In this document: in pieces, positions 36,809 through 48,779 of the stretch
Layout: every line of letters begins with the position of its first letter
Numbering within the stretch: the first letter of the stretch is position 1
From: Diaporthe sp. PMI_573
Taxonomy: Eukaryota; Ascomycota; Sordariomycetes; Diaporthales; Diaporthaceae
Length of the DNA: 64,000 nucleotides
NCBI GenBank assembly: GCA_021399435.1
Contig: JAJTUP010000038.1
Span: 496,001 to 560,000, forward strand
Direction: 5' to 3'
Position numbers and translations under genes: made by a program
The notes under the pieces: model-generated
The model's input: only the letters and a program-made list of their open reading frames with translations
Told to the model about the DNA's origin: nothing
Database searches by the model: none

Positions 36809-38002
36809 ATGGGTGTCAAGAAAACCCGAAAGTTCGCTGTCAGTCTTGCCCTTCAACCTCCTCGCCAGTTCCAGTTCCAGTTCCAGTTCCAGTTCCAGTT
36901 CCCAGACAACAATGCTGACCAGATGAGCCCAACAGCAAACCAAGCGAGTCATCGGCAAACGAGATGACAGAGTGAAGGAGAACCGCGAGAAGGCCGACAA
37001 GGTCCAAGAGACGAAGAAGAAGGCCACAGCAAATGGAGAGCTCAGTATGTCCTCCCACTGCTGGCAGCCACGCCCCGACCGCCACCTCTCCGCCTCCGAC
37101 TGCAAGCTGATCACAGACGCCACCCATAGTTCGAGAGATCCCTCAGGCGCCCTCTTCCATGTTCTTCCAACACAACACGGCTCTCGTGTAAGCACCATTC
37201 CGGTTCCCCGTTTGTCATGTTCTGGGGTGTTCCAGAACGCAATATTTTGGGAATCGTAGCAGGTGATTAACACGTACTAGCCCACCCTACCAGGTTCTCG
37301 TGGATACGAATTTCTTCTCACACACCGTGTCTCGAGTCAGTACAAGCCCTCCAGGATCGATTAGCTTAGGCTCCGCGGCGGCCTACTGACACACAGTAGA
37401 AGCTGGAGTTGGGAGAATCGATGATGGACGCCCTATATGCGAAGGCGGAGCCATGTATCACAAACTGCGGTAAATTCCCGGATACTTTCAACTTTTCCAA
37501 CGAGACATTCCTGCCAGTCGTGGTCTGCTTTACTGCTTCCTCCAAGGCTCTTTGCTAGGCTGCAGCGTTCGAACAGGCCGTCGACACTTGCTATCCGACT
37601 CCACCCGTCTCTGTACACAGCGTCTTCTATAATGTATCGACAGCTAACCCTATTCATCAGTAATGGCGGAACTGGAGAAGCTCGGGCCGAAATACAGAAT
37701 GGCACTGAAGATCGCGCGCGACGAGCGCTGGAAGCGCTTGTCCTGCGATTCAGTGCACAGCGGCACATACGCAGATGACTGTATGTCGAACAGCGCCCCT
37801 CTCAAACGCGCAGGCGACGGACATGGCTGACCTGAACCGCATAGGCATCGTGGACAGGTGCATGAAGAACCGCATCTACATAGTCGCCACCAACGATCGG
37901 GACCTGAAGCGCAGGCTGCGAAAGATCCCCGGTGTTCCCATAATGTCCGTGGGCCGTGGCAAGTATGTCATCGAGAGGCTGCCTGACTCCTTCTCGACCT
38001 GA
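36809..38002 (+). CDS. fcf1: rRNA-processing PIN-domain protein Fcf1
   Basis: Seven small exons (36809-36838, 36936-37044, 37130-37187, 37281-37335, 37400-37469, 37661-37780, 37845-38002) encode 199 residues, close to the 189 of yeast Fcf1. Fcf1 is an essential nucleolar component of the small-subunit processome needed for early pre-rRNA cleavages. The N-terminus MGVKKTRKFA and TKRVIGKRDDRVKEN match the family, followed by IREIPQAPSSMFFQHNTAL. The PIN domain has LVDTNFFSHTV with the first acidic residue, CVMAELEKLGPKYR, SGTYADDC with a second Asp pair, IYIVATNDRDLKRRLRKIPG and YVIERLP. Because introns are dense, no single open frame exceeds about 75 codons, and the gene is easy to miss. Intron 1 contains a (CCAGTT)6 repeat. 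Confidence 0.93.
36865..36900. repeat. (CCAGTT)6 repeat inside fcf1 intron 1
   Basis: Six exact hexamer copies, 26 nt after the 5' splice site. On the reverse strand it would translate as a Leu-Glu repeat, which makes misleading open frames. Confidence 0.9.
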
Positions 38003-39014
38003 GGTGGGGGTGCTGCAAGGACGATATTATGATACCCAAATTGGCCGTGTTACCGCCTCTCAGGAGTGTGACGACAAGAGCCCCGACCATTGCAGGGTTC
38101 TCTTTCCGAGAAGAGTGCGATACTCCGGTCTGCAGCTTTCAGCCACGAGAGAATTTGCGAGGCTTTGATTCTTGGGGACACATGGGGTGCCTGGAGAATG
38201 ATCAAGACCAGCCGGCTCACGAGCGTTGTGGCCTCGGGGATTCACGGAGGTGATCTCGGGGTTTTCGCTGAATTAAATAGGACGGTGAGGCTCAAATCTC
38301 CCACCACGGCCGTGCACCGCCATAAAACAAAACGGACGAGAGCCGGCTGGCGCATATCCAAACTGCAATATGGGTGTCTGCCGGCCAATGAATGTGCCAG
38401 CCCTGCTGTGACATGGACATCACAGCCAGAACTCAAGGGAAGGATAGATGAATATCGAATGGTGTTTGATGCCAAACTTAGTATACGCGGGAATGTATCT
38501 GTCATCCTAGTGAGAAGGAGAAGATTATACATATCAATGATAGCGCCTGGCAAGATCTCCAACATCCAATCCGCAATCCGTAAGCAGCTCTCAGACATCA
38601 GCCGTGCAAGCTTAGTAATGCCGATTAAAGGCGAGCTGAAGGCAGCAGAGTTGGGTACACGTCGTCCACAGCTAAACCTGTTGGGATTCGCATCATCTGA
38701 CATCTCGCATTACAAAAAAAAGACATCCTAACGAATTGATCGTTTTCGCAATGCCATATTACTAGATAACATTTCACCTTCACACAAACCGAATAGAATA
38801 GCCCGGGTGAGCAAGCCCCGTAAGCGCGCCCCCCCCCCCCTCACCTGCAACAACACCTGCTTTGTAGGTAGTCTGCGGTGCACGCACATTCGGGAACTCC
38901 GCCAACCCCGGCCTGCGGACGGTCACCTTAACCCCTGAGATTGAGCACCTCAAGGGAAGTTCTTCAGTGCTTCCATCATTAAAGCTTCTTGTTTTCAATT
39001 TCGCGCCTTTGACA
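38003..39014. other. Intergenic region between fcf1 and the Zn2Cys6 gene
   Basis: About 1 kb. A 213-codon frame on the plus strand at 38090-38731 mirrors one of 153 codons on the minus strand. Neither has recognisable motifs. A C-run lies near 38,829-38,840. Confidence 0.45.
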
Positions 39015-42000
39015 ATGGACGCGATGGATTATAACCCAGGCCACGCCAGGCCAGGCGGCGCAGACGCGGCCCCGAAGAGGTCGAGAGTGCTCCTCTCGTG
39101 TGCGCCGTGCCGGGTCTCAAAGTTGAAGTGTGACAGAGCAGTGTAGGTCCCTCTCTTATACGACGCGATCCGATGCAGGATTTCTCTTTTATTCTTCTTT
39201 GACTTCATTCTGCTTTCCTTGCTATACAATTCAATTCAGCTTGCACGCATCATGTAGACGACACGGAACATTGGTGAGCGTCCAGGACTCCAGGCGCCAC
39301 CAGATATGAATCGAGTCATTGGTCCCTCCCTGCCCAAGCCAGCCAACATTCTTTCCTGATATACTAGCACATGATCAACATATCACAACGATCCCCTCAG
39401 AAATACACTTTCACGATGCTAACGACCACCACAGGCCATGCACAAACTGCCTCAAGAAGTCCCGGACGGACCTCTGCAAGTACGCGCCCAAGCCCGCCAG
39501 AAACAGGCCTCCCAAGAGCATGGCCGCCCGCCTGAAGAGGCTGGAGGGCATGGTCCGCGAGATGATTGACGAGGACGGCAACATCAGGGAGCCCTCCTCG
39601 GAGCAGACGGCAGTGGGCGAGGAAGAAGACGACAGCGGTGGCGACCAGAGCGACGCCGGCAAGCTTGCCTCCTCGTCGACCCCCGGGGCCCAGCTCGTCC
39701 GGGGCCCGGGGGCGAGGGGAGGAAATACCACTTATGTGGGAGCTACGCATTTCATGGCCATGCTGGGTGATGTATGTGTCATCGTCTTGCTTACCATCCC
39801 CCGTGCATCATGGACCAAGGAATGCTGCTTCGACACCCTATGTTGTACTGCGAGAAGTGTTGTATCTGGATGAGGGCGACAGCATGAGAGCTGACAATGC
39901 GTATTCTTCACAGATTGAGGACCTAAAGAGTTACTTCGACCACGAGGAAGTCAACGACGAAATGGACGGAGACTCACCCGAGTACTTCACCGACGGTGAC
40001 TCGCCCGCGATGCTCATTGGGAGCAGGGGCGCGCCAAAGTCCAGACAGGACCTCTTGGACCTGTTGCCACCGAAGCACGTCGCCGACCGGTTGGTCATGC
40101 GATACTTTAATGCGCACTCGGCCTCACAACGTACGCAAGCCACTCCTCGCCGTCCCCATATTCCCAGCTGGTCCCCAAGGAAGGCACTGACAGCAAAGGT
40201 TGACAGACGTTGTCCACAAGCCGACATTTAGCAAATGGGTATGCCTTCACCCCTCAAGCCCTCGTCTTGCAGTCCACAGAAGCCTGAGGAGTGCGGAAAC
40301 ATGGAGAAAACTCAGTTGGAACTGACGATACCAACAACAGTACAACGAGTTCTGGGCGGACCCGACCTCGCCCACTGTAGAGATAGACTTCTTCGCCCTT
40401 CTATACATGGTCTTCGCGCTCGCCATCTTTTTCAGCAACTTTATGGCGCCCCACGAACTCGCCAGCGACAACGTCCCGCTGACGCCCATACAGCGCTTCC
40501 GTCAGTACCGCGCAGCGGCCGGGGCTGCCCTCACATACGCGTCGCGCGACGGCCAGGGCTTCTCGTCCCCGGGCCCGCTAACCTGCGCGCCGTTGATTCT
40601 GTATGTCGAGGCCGACTTCCTCATCAACCGCACCTCGCAGATGAACTGCTACCTGCTGTCGAGCGTGTGTATCAGAGTTATGCTCAAGATGGGAATGCAT
40701 CGTGACGCGTCGAAGGTCCCTGGGTCGCCTCTCTCGCCTTTTCAGGCCGAGATGACTCGGCGGATGTGGAATCTGGCTATCCAGATCGATCTCATGGTGG
40801 CGTTCCATCTGGGCTTGCCTAGCAGTAAGTGACTATCGGAGTTTGGAAGTGGCTCATTTACTTCTTCATTGTCCCGAGGAGAGGCTTCCAGCACACAAAC
40901 TCGTACAAGTACAACCAGGACGTACTATAATTTTCACATCTGAGGTCCCTTGTTGACTGAAAACTTTTCAACGCTTGGCTGACATCGTTCCAGTGATCCA
41001 CGGTATAGAGAGTGACACCCTGCCACCGCGGAACCTCATGGACGAGGACTTTGACGAGAACACCAAGGTACTGCCGCCAGGCAGGCCAGACACGGAGTAC
41101 ACGCACATGACGTACCCAACGTTCAAAGCTGGGATCTGCAAGCTGTTCGGCCTCGTGGCAAGGCAGGCCCACGCGCTCACCGAGCCGACATACGATGAAG
41201 TCATGGACCTGGACACCCAGCTGGCGAGGAAATTTGAGGCCATGCCGGCGTTCATGAAGGTTAGGCCGCTGGAAGAGTGTGTGACTGACCCGCCGTTTCA
41301 GGTGATCCAGCGGTTCGGCATCGCGGCGCTCTACCACAAGTCCATCTGCGTATTGCACAGGCGTTACCTAGTCGGAAAGGCGTCTAGGAGAGAGCATGAC
41401 TACTCGAGACGGAGGTGCCTGCTGGCGGCGCTCGCGCTGCTCGAGTACCAGAACATAGTCTTTGAGGCAGCCAAGCCGGGCGGCATGCTGAGCCAGAATG
41501 GCTGGTTCGTCTCGAGCCTCGCCATGCACGACCTCCTGCTTGCGGCCATGGTTGTTTACCTTGTTATCCAAAACGATCACTACGCCGAGCCCGGCGGTGA
41601 CTTCCACTGGACGAGAAAGGACACAGTACTGCCGAGTAAGAAGCAGCTCATGGAAGCGCTAAAACGATCATACCGCATCTGGACCGAGGTTGCTATTGCT
41701 GCGCCAGAGGTGAGGAAGGCGCCTGAGGTCCTCGCCGTAATGTTTCGCAAGATCGAGAAGAGCCGTGCTGCGAAGGGGGAGCCGGTCTCGATGCTGGACG
41801 AATTACCGCGGCCTTCTGGTCCAACAAGTTATTACCCATCTCTGGACAGTTTGAGGATCGACAGTAAGCAGCTCGCACGCCCATCTGGAACCAAACCCCA
41901 GGCCTCGACCCCCATTGCGAACACCAAGACTGACCGCCCACGCCCAGTGTCGTCTGTACCTGAACAGGGAACATTCAACACGTCGTCCGGGTCCCAATTG

Positions 42001-42258
42001 CACATGAGTAAACATGACTTCACGAGCGGACCCGTGACAGCTGACCCCAGCAGCACGGAAGCCGCGTGGGTCCCGGAGGCGACAGACGCAATGGATACGA
42101 TCGACTGGACCTCATTAGAAAGGGCCATCCGTGCCAACGCCACCTTTGGCTCATCGTCTGGTACTGAATGGATGAGCGACGATCCCACATTCGACTATTC
42201 TGGTCTTGACAACTTCATGGACTCTGATTTCATGACCGGGCAGTACCAGGGGTCATAG
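39015..42258 (+). CDS. Zn(II)2Cys6 transcription factor with fungal-specific TF domain
   Basis: Six exons (39015-39142, 39435-39771, 39914-40130, 40207-40238, 40341-40824, 40994-42258) give 820 residues. The binuclear zinc cluster has Cys 29, 32, 39, 45, 48 and 57 (CX2CX6CX5CX2CX8C), split by the first intron between the third and fourth Cys. That 292-nt intron is the longest in the gene. A short coiled-coil-like dimer segment follows (MAARLKRLEGMVREMI). The middle domain has RYFNAHSAS, HVVHKPTFSKW, INRTSQMNCYLLSSVCIRV, KMGMHRDAS and MTRRMWNLAIQIDLMVAFHLGLPS, all typical of the fungal-specific transcription factor domain. The C-terminus is acidic and aromatic (DPTFDYSGLDNFMDSDF), like an activation domain. 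It is a nuclear DNA-binding regulator; targets cannot be read. No pathway genes adjoin it. Confidence 0.9.
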
Positions 42259-45200
42259 GGGTTGGGATTTCGAGGCGATGGCACGGTCCTAATTCACTGG
42301 CGGAGGTTATTACCCGGAACCAAGAGAGGCCATGCCTGTACTGTGGTAGCAATTTGAGCCGGCCGCACGAGCGAGTAGGCTAGATTCGGTACGAGCCGGA
42401 ATCAACCCCCTCCCTTTCAATACAGACATTCCCAGGTTCGTATCGTGTTTCTCAGTTGTCCATTCTGGATTTGGCGTGGCGGCGTCGACAAGCGCTGTTA
42501 TCTCGAAGGATTGAGACGGACAAATCCTCTCATCAGCGCGGCGTAGCCGTCATCGGACCACCCATGTCCGGCTGGGTAGCCCGTCGAACACATCCACCTG
42601 CCAGTAGCGACTTGGCCCGGGGCCGTGGGTAGGGCATCTACGGTGCATCTCGCAGCAGGTTTATCTCTGAAATGACAATGCCAGGGGGTAGGACGATTTT
42701 CTCCAGGCTGGGGAGAAGCTTGTTTGCTGGGGGCCTGGCTTTCCCCATGGGGTCGGTGGCAATCGAGCAGCGGGAGCACCTGCAGTGGGGACATTGCGGA
42801 GGACGCCGGGCGGCTAGGGTTGCGAGCTGTAACGCCGTTATCATCTGAGGCCGGTGTGACCTCTGCCCTTTGGTGCTAAACACCAAGACCACGGTCGTCT
42901 TGTTGTGGAAGCTAATACCAACCACCCGCCGGCGGCCAGAGGAATGGATGGCAAAGGAAGACCTCCGCGGAGATGCACCGAGCATCGACAGGGGGCTAGA
43001 CCGTATGGGCAGCATAAACACGCGCCATTGCCTGTCTCATGACGGCATTAAGACCTTAAGGCTATTGGGGAAAGCTGACCATAAAAGCGTTAGTCGAGGC
43101 GGCTTGTACGTAACGGAAAACAGTGCTTTAGATTTGGGCGCGCTTGGAGCTGCAAGGACCTGCGAGCCACAGGTTGCCTGCGGGGCGGGACGAGCGGTTC
43201 TCGCCGGCTATCATGGCAGCGTCAGTTGTACCAGCAGCAGCAGCAGCCCAAGCCCAAGCCTGAGCGTGGCCGATCCGACAAGCTGGGACCCTAGATGGGG
43301 TGGGCTGTCCAGTGTCTGACGCGTGCTCCGATACCGAAGTGCAGGACATGAAGACGGCATTGATAAGACAGTCGATCGATATCTCATTGGACAAGTGACC
43401 GGCTAGACTACGAGTGTGTTCTGTGTTCCGTGTGCTCCTCGTGCCGTGACGAAGTGCCCATGTGCGATACGTTCTCACTCGTTGTAGTACACAGTACTGC
43501 ATAGGCGAGAATTCCGAGGGAGAGGCTGTGATGGTGTTCAGACTTGTCGAGACAAGACATTCAAATGCAGCCTGTCAGTGTGCACAACCGGCGTGATCAG
43601 GCCGATGAGTCGGCGGTGATGTTGCACACAGTGCAGGCCGAGTCGCTACTGGCGTCAGTATATTGGCTAGCAATCAAAGCGCAATTGATTGCGACACTGT
43701 CTAGGACGTGTTGCTCCGACAGGAATGGGCCCGAAATGGAATTCGGCGTGCCACTGGTGCTGATAAGAGGCAGAGTGGCAGAGAAGCTGGGCAACGGCGG
43801 GATTGGCTATCAGCCTTGCTCGTCTGGGCGGCGGCCTGGGCACCCGGACCCGGGGGGGTTACCTGACTCGAGGCAAGGCTGATGACACTGCGAATTGTGA
43901 GATGGGCATGGCCCGGCACGGGTGGTGACGCGGGCTGCAGGACCCGGGAATGGGAAACATCATTGTCTCCATGAGTCTCCATCGTAAACTGCAGGAATGT
44001 CAAACGAAAAACGAAAATGTTCCGTACCAAAGTCGGGGGGTTAATACATAAGGTAATATGGAGGGGGGGTGAGGGGCAGAGAGGGGAGCAGTCTGGTGTG
44101 CTTCGTGCATTGAGCAGAAACCCACGCCCCACCACCTTTCTTACTGGACGAGCGGGGGGGTGTCACTTCCCCCCTGAGCATCATCGGTGGGTGTGGATTG
44201 TGCAACTAACTGCAGTAACTGCAGAGAGATACAAGGTACCTACACTCTACACTACGTGGGCACAAGGATCGCACCTCCCTTCAACGCACTTGAGCCGCAA
44301 AGGCAGGCAGCCAGACAGACAGACAGACGCTCGTGGCGTTGGCTCCATGGCCTGCATCGCACCGCAGCTGGGCCTGGACCTGGGCCTGACCCTGAAGTTC
44401 AATGGACTCTTTTTTTGAAAAGGCAGGTCTATCCGATATGCGACCACCTTGAACTGAGTTGTCGCCTTTGAACATTATTATGCACGATACAACGGAAGGA
44501 GAGGAAAGGCACACACGCATGCCTGCCAGCCACACAGGCGTGTCAGTCAGTCAACCGGTCAGGGAAGGAAGGTTCAACCAGGGCCAACAAGGTGCCTTCC
44601 ACCTATCTAAGTAGGTATCTACGTATCTACGTATCTACCCACAGAACGGCCAAGCTGCTTCCCTGAAGAAAGATGCGTGTGTCTGTCTTCCTTCTTTTCC
44701 TACAGGAGCGAGGAAAATTCTGAATTTTATCTTGGTCGCTAAGTCGGTTTGGTTTGGCAAAAGCCAGCAGGCCCTGTCCTGTCCTGGCCAACAGTAGGAA
44801 TCTTTTACCTAATGTCTCCCTCACACTCACCATGCAAAGCCCGACCTCGCTGTCGAATCGACGAAGCCCATGCCAACCTCGTGCGCTCTCCTCTGCTCTC
44901 CCCCCTCCCGCCCATCCTCCCTCCTGTCTCGAGGTGTCCATCCTTGATGCGACGCGGACCTGTGTGGAGGCCCTAGGTCGACGGAGCTTGATGGGGTGTG
45001 GAGTGTATGTACATCCTCAGCCTTCCCACAGCGGCACCACTCTCCGGTACCGTGTACCTACCGCCGCGGCAGACATGCTTCTTTTTGTTATTGTGACTGT
45101 TATTAGTCCCGGCTGATCGCCAGCTCTGGGTGGCTTGGGGCTGGTCGGACGTGTGATACGGCCGACGCAACCAGGGACCCAAGCAATTTTGTCTGCTGCC

Positions 45201-47369
45201 TTTGTGTCTCGTCAACTCGTCGCTCTCGGCCCGACCGCTGCTGCTGCTGCCACTGCCATAAGACATGAAATCCCAGACAACAGCACCTGGGCAGACGGAC
45301 GGGCAGATAAGGAACATCTCCCATTCCTGCCGACCATCCAGCGTCTCTCTCGTCCTGCATCTTCTTGCGCCTTGTTGCGCGCCAACCAACCACTGCGGCG
45401 CCTCATATATTGCGTGACCCGCGGGGCTGGGCCGAGTCGAACTGGACGGACGGAACCACCGAGTGCAAGTGAGAACGTGCATATACGGCCATTGTCCTTA
45501 CTCTCTGCTTGATGGGCCTACTCCATACCGTGTTAACCTTCCTAATCCCTTTCGACCTTAGAGCACGTTCCCCGATATCCACATTGGCTTAATTCTGTTT
45601 GTCCTCCACACCGGGCCTGGCCTAAGAATCAGACCGCACCGCACCGCACCGCACCACTTTCTGCCGCGGCTCCACGTCTGAGGTGCCAGCCAACCCAGCC
45701 CACCAGGCCCGACCACCATTGGGGATTATCGTCGTGACCTCTGACGGGCAGACTTTTCTTTCTGTTTTTTCCTGGTCCTCCTTGCCCTTCTCCTCCCGCT
45801 CCTAAAATACCAAAGAGACATATCCGAACAAAGGCATCGACAAGGCACCTCCTGCACCGCCATCCTCTCTGCCGTCGCGGTGCCTGCCCCTCACGCACAG
45901 GCTCAGGGCCCTCAGCCTCCGGCACAGGCTCTCGCTCACGTACCTACGGTCCCATTCCGCCAACAAGGTTCTCGCAGCCAACAGCTGTCTCGCCTCTTAT
46001 CTTTTCGGGTCTCCTGGCCGGGCCTAGGCTTGACTGAGTCTCATCTGGACGGAACCAAATCGTGCAACAGCCCCGGCCTTTACCTTCCTGCACGCGACCT
46101 GTGACCTTTTTTTCTCACCGGCCCCTTGCGCCGTTGAGAATTCGGAGCTCACCAGTGCCAGCAGAGGCTGTCTGTCAACCGATCGATCCTAGGGTCGGCA
46201 ACCCTTCCCCAGATGACATCTTCCCCCCTTTTCAGTCCACTCACTACTTGAGGCTACCTGCCGCCAACTACCACCACAAGTGGTAATTCCCGATTGGGTC
46301 TTCAACACTTTTGCTTCTTAGAAGCTAAGTCAATCCGCTTGTCCACTCGGCGCTCTCCTCCAGGCAGAAATAAATCGTTCGAAGCAACACCCGCGCTTCT
46401 TGCTCTGCAGTTATCTACATGCCCTGAGCCAAGTCGCAACTTGATATTACACCCACCTCACCCCAAGCCGGGAGATCTACGAGGCCGCACGAGCCCTTGC
46501 TCCAATCAGTCGCCGCCATAACCAAACAAATTTACATACTGTCTGATATGTGAGTCCGTGACCATCGTATCGTCCCTTGTTCCATTCTTCCTGTCCTGCC
46601 TGATTTTCTTGGGATGCATGTCATGCTGCAAGCCTTATCTTGGTATATGCCTGTCACCTAGAAATCACCGCGAGACTACGTTGCACGAAGGGCAGAGATT
46701 TTCTCTTCTAGCCTGATTGCCCGTCATTCCCATTACTTCTTGTTAGTGCAGTATCACAACTGCCCATTCCCAAGACGGTCCATGTTCCGCACCGGGACGC
46801 CCTTTACGACCCTGCCGTCACCACCCTTTTAATCATGTATCCTGCCCCTCATTCAGCCATCGCAATTCCACTAACGCGCCTAAAAGCAGAGTTTCCCTGC
46901 AGCCTGGTTGCAGGAGTTGACAAGTCACTCGCACGAACCCACGAGTGACCTTGCAGGGTGTGGGTGACAGCGAGAAGCAGGTAGGGTGACTTTCCGCGTC
47001 GCACTGGGGAAGAAAGACGGGGAAACCTTATCTTCCTCCTGGCTCCGATCAGTCCCCTCGCAAATTCAACCTGGAGACCTCGGGACGTTTCGACGATATA
47101 TAAATTGCCCACTGCCCGTCCAGCGCACACCTTCTGGCGGCCCAATCACATTTCTTTAACCGGACTGCGGCATCACCACCACCCATAACCACGACCAGGA
47201 AACTCGAAGGTATTCGAGAACTCTTCGCAGCCCTGTCAATCACCGGCTGCCGACATCATCGCAACCACCTGAGCCAACCGACCCAGCGTTGCCCCGGGTG
47301 CCCTTGGCTCGCGGTGGACGGAGTGAGCAACGTGGTGGAGCAAGGATCTCGGGACGGCTTCTTTCAGGA
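42259..47369. other. Five-kilobase stretch without recognisable genes, upstream of nmrA
   Basis: No frame here shows a known domain or a convincing intron-exon structure. It has several simple repeats: cagcag near 43,226-43,240, tatctacg near 44,605-44,640 and ccgca at 45,634-45,655. From about 45,500 to 47,300 the plus strand is C/T-rich and probably contains the promoter and a long leader of nmrA. A TATA-like word (tatataaat) lies at about 47,095-47,103, some 270 bp before the proposed start. Undetected fast-evolving genes or non-coding RNAs cannot be excluded. Confidence 0.45.
45634..45655. repeat. (CCGCA)n microsatellite
   Basis: Four tandem ccgca units within a C/T-rich non-coding stretch. 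A similar array lies at about 3,697-3,712 upstream of ies1. Confidence 0.8.
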
Positions 47370-48779
47370 ATGGCCATTTGCTCAGCAAAATCCGAGATGC
47401 CTCACGCGGAACTGCCTCATCGGCCTGCCCAGCAAGCCCCAACGCAGAGCATCCCTATCAGGACGAAGCCGATTGAGGAGCGGAGACACAAGCACTCGAG
47501 ATCGTCATACTCGGAGGCAGGCTCTTTCATGAATTCGCGGAATAACTCTCTCACTTTCCGCCCCGCCAAGCGCTCCATGCCGTCTCCTAATAAAACCATT
47601 GCCATCGTCAACGCTGGTGGGCGGCAGGCCTCGTCTCTCATCAGATATGTCACTGCCGTGGGATACCACGTGAGGGCCCAGATGAGAAATCTCGAAGGCG
47701 TCGTTGCGACTGAGATCAGGCAAAATCCCCATGTCACCCTGCTGGTAGGCGAGCTCTACACCAGGCAAGGTGCTACTTCTGAAAAGGCAGATGTGACCCA
47801 AAGTGGGCCCATGTATGGGATAGGGGTGAATCACCAGCTGATTTCGGAGCTTTTCCGAGGGGCACAGCTCGCCTTCATCAACACAACTTTCTACGGAGAC
47901 GAGATCAGGATTGGTGAGGCTCTGGCGGATGCAGCAAATAGGGCCGGCATTCAGCACTACATCTACTCTTCGATGCCTGATCATCATTCCTACAACGAGG
48001 ACTGGCCGAGCTTACCGCTCTGGGCACCCAAGCAGAAAGTGGAGGAGTATGTGAGGCAGATCGGGCTGCCGGCCACCTTTGTCTACACGGGCATTTACAA
48101 CAACAATTTCACCAGCCTGCCGTATCCTCTCTTTTGTATGGAAATGCAATCTGACGGATCTTTCGTTTGGCAAGCGCCTTTCCACCCTGACGCCAAACTC
48201 CCCTGGCTGGACGCAGAACATGATGTCGGTCCGGCGATACTCCAGATACTCAAGGATGGCGTGGAAAAGTGGGGCGACAAGCGTATAGCCCTGGCGTACG
48301 AGCTTCTATCCCCGCGCGAGGCATGCGAGCAGTTTGAGAAAGGCGTGGGCCGACCAGTCCGATACGTCAGGAGCAAGATCGAGCTCAAGGTGAAGATTCC
48401 CGAAGGGTACAGGATACAACTTGAGGCCCTCGAGAAATTGTTCGGCCTGGGTGGGGATGACCCAGCAAAGCAACCCCCTTACTTCGGCGACAGTAAGCTC
48501 GAGGAGACCTGCCTGCATGACTCGCTCCAGCTGTGGGAAGGCCCTCGAGGCCTGGAAGAATACGCGCGTGAAATATTCCCCTTGGAGGAGCATGCCAATG
48601 GACTCAGATGGATGGAGGACGACGTCGAGGAAGGGGAAGAAGACCAGGAAGATGAGGAGTATGAGACGGTTGGGTCGCCCGGCAGAGGGGAGCATGGGCC
48701 TGACGAGGACAGCGAGTCCGAGGATGAAGTATTGGAGATGAAGAGGCCTGCGAGAGGTGACCAGGAGTGGCTCGCCTAG
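47370..48779 (+). CDS. nmrA: NmrA-type nitrogen metabolite repression regulator
   Basis: Single exon, 469 residues from the ATG at 47370. Other in-frame ATGs at 47397, 47529 and 47577 are possible starts; the conserved domain begins right after the last one. NmrA is an NAD(P)-binding Rossmann protein without redox activity. It binds the GATA activator AreA/NIT2 and silences alternative nitrogen-source genes when ammonium or glutamine is plentiful. Seen here: TIAIVNAGGRQASSLIRYV (nucleotide-binding turn), FRGAQLAFINTTFYGDE, HYIYSSMPDHH in place of the dehydrogenase active site, LPATFVYTGIYNNNFTSLP, LPWLDAEHDVGPAILQI and YAREIFPLEEHANGL. The segment between the second and third strands (about 30 residues, with TRQGATSEKADV) is longer than in Aspergillus. 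A 70-residue tail rich in Glu and Asp ends the protein. No nitrogen genes adjoin it. Confidence 0.9.
   Translation: MAICSAKSEMPHAELPHRPAQQAPTQSIPIRTKPIEERRHKHSRSSYSEAGSFMNSRNNSLTFRPAKRSMPSPNKTIAIVNAGGRQASSLIRYVTAVGYHVRAQMRNLEGVVATEIRQNPHVTLLVGELYTRQGATSEKADVTQSGPMYGIGVNHQLISELFRGAQLAFINTTFYGDEIRIGEALADAANRAGIQHYIYSSMPDHHSYNEDWPSLPLWAPKQKVEEYVRQIGLPATFVYTGIYNNNFTSLPYPLFCMEMQSDGSFVWQAPFHPDAKLPWLDAEHDVGPAILQILKDGVEKWGDKRIALAYELLSPREACEQFEKGVGRPVRYVRSKIELKVKIPEGYRIQLEALEKLFGLGGDDPAKQPPYFGDSKLEETCLHDSLQLWEGPRGLEEYAREIFPLEEHANGLRWMEDDVEEGEEDQEDEEYETVGSPGRGEHGPDEDSESEDEVLEMKRPARGDQEWLA

Noticed and set aside
36788..37273. 161-codon minus-strand frame with a Leu-Glu repeat
   Set aside because: Antisense of fcf1 exons and of the CCAGTT repeat; the plus-strand spliced model is far better supported.
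38090..38731. 213-codon plus-strand frame and its minus-strand counterpart
   Set aside because: Both strands are open over the same bases, with no motif and no intron signals that extend them. I judge it chance, though a small orphan gene is not excluded.
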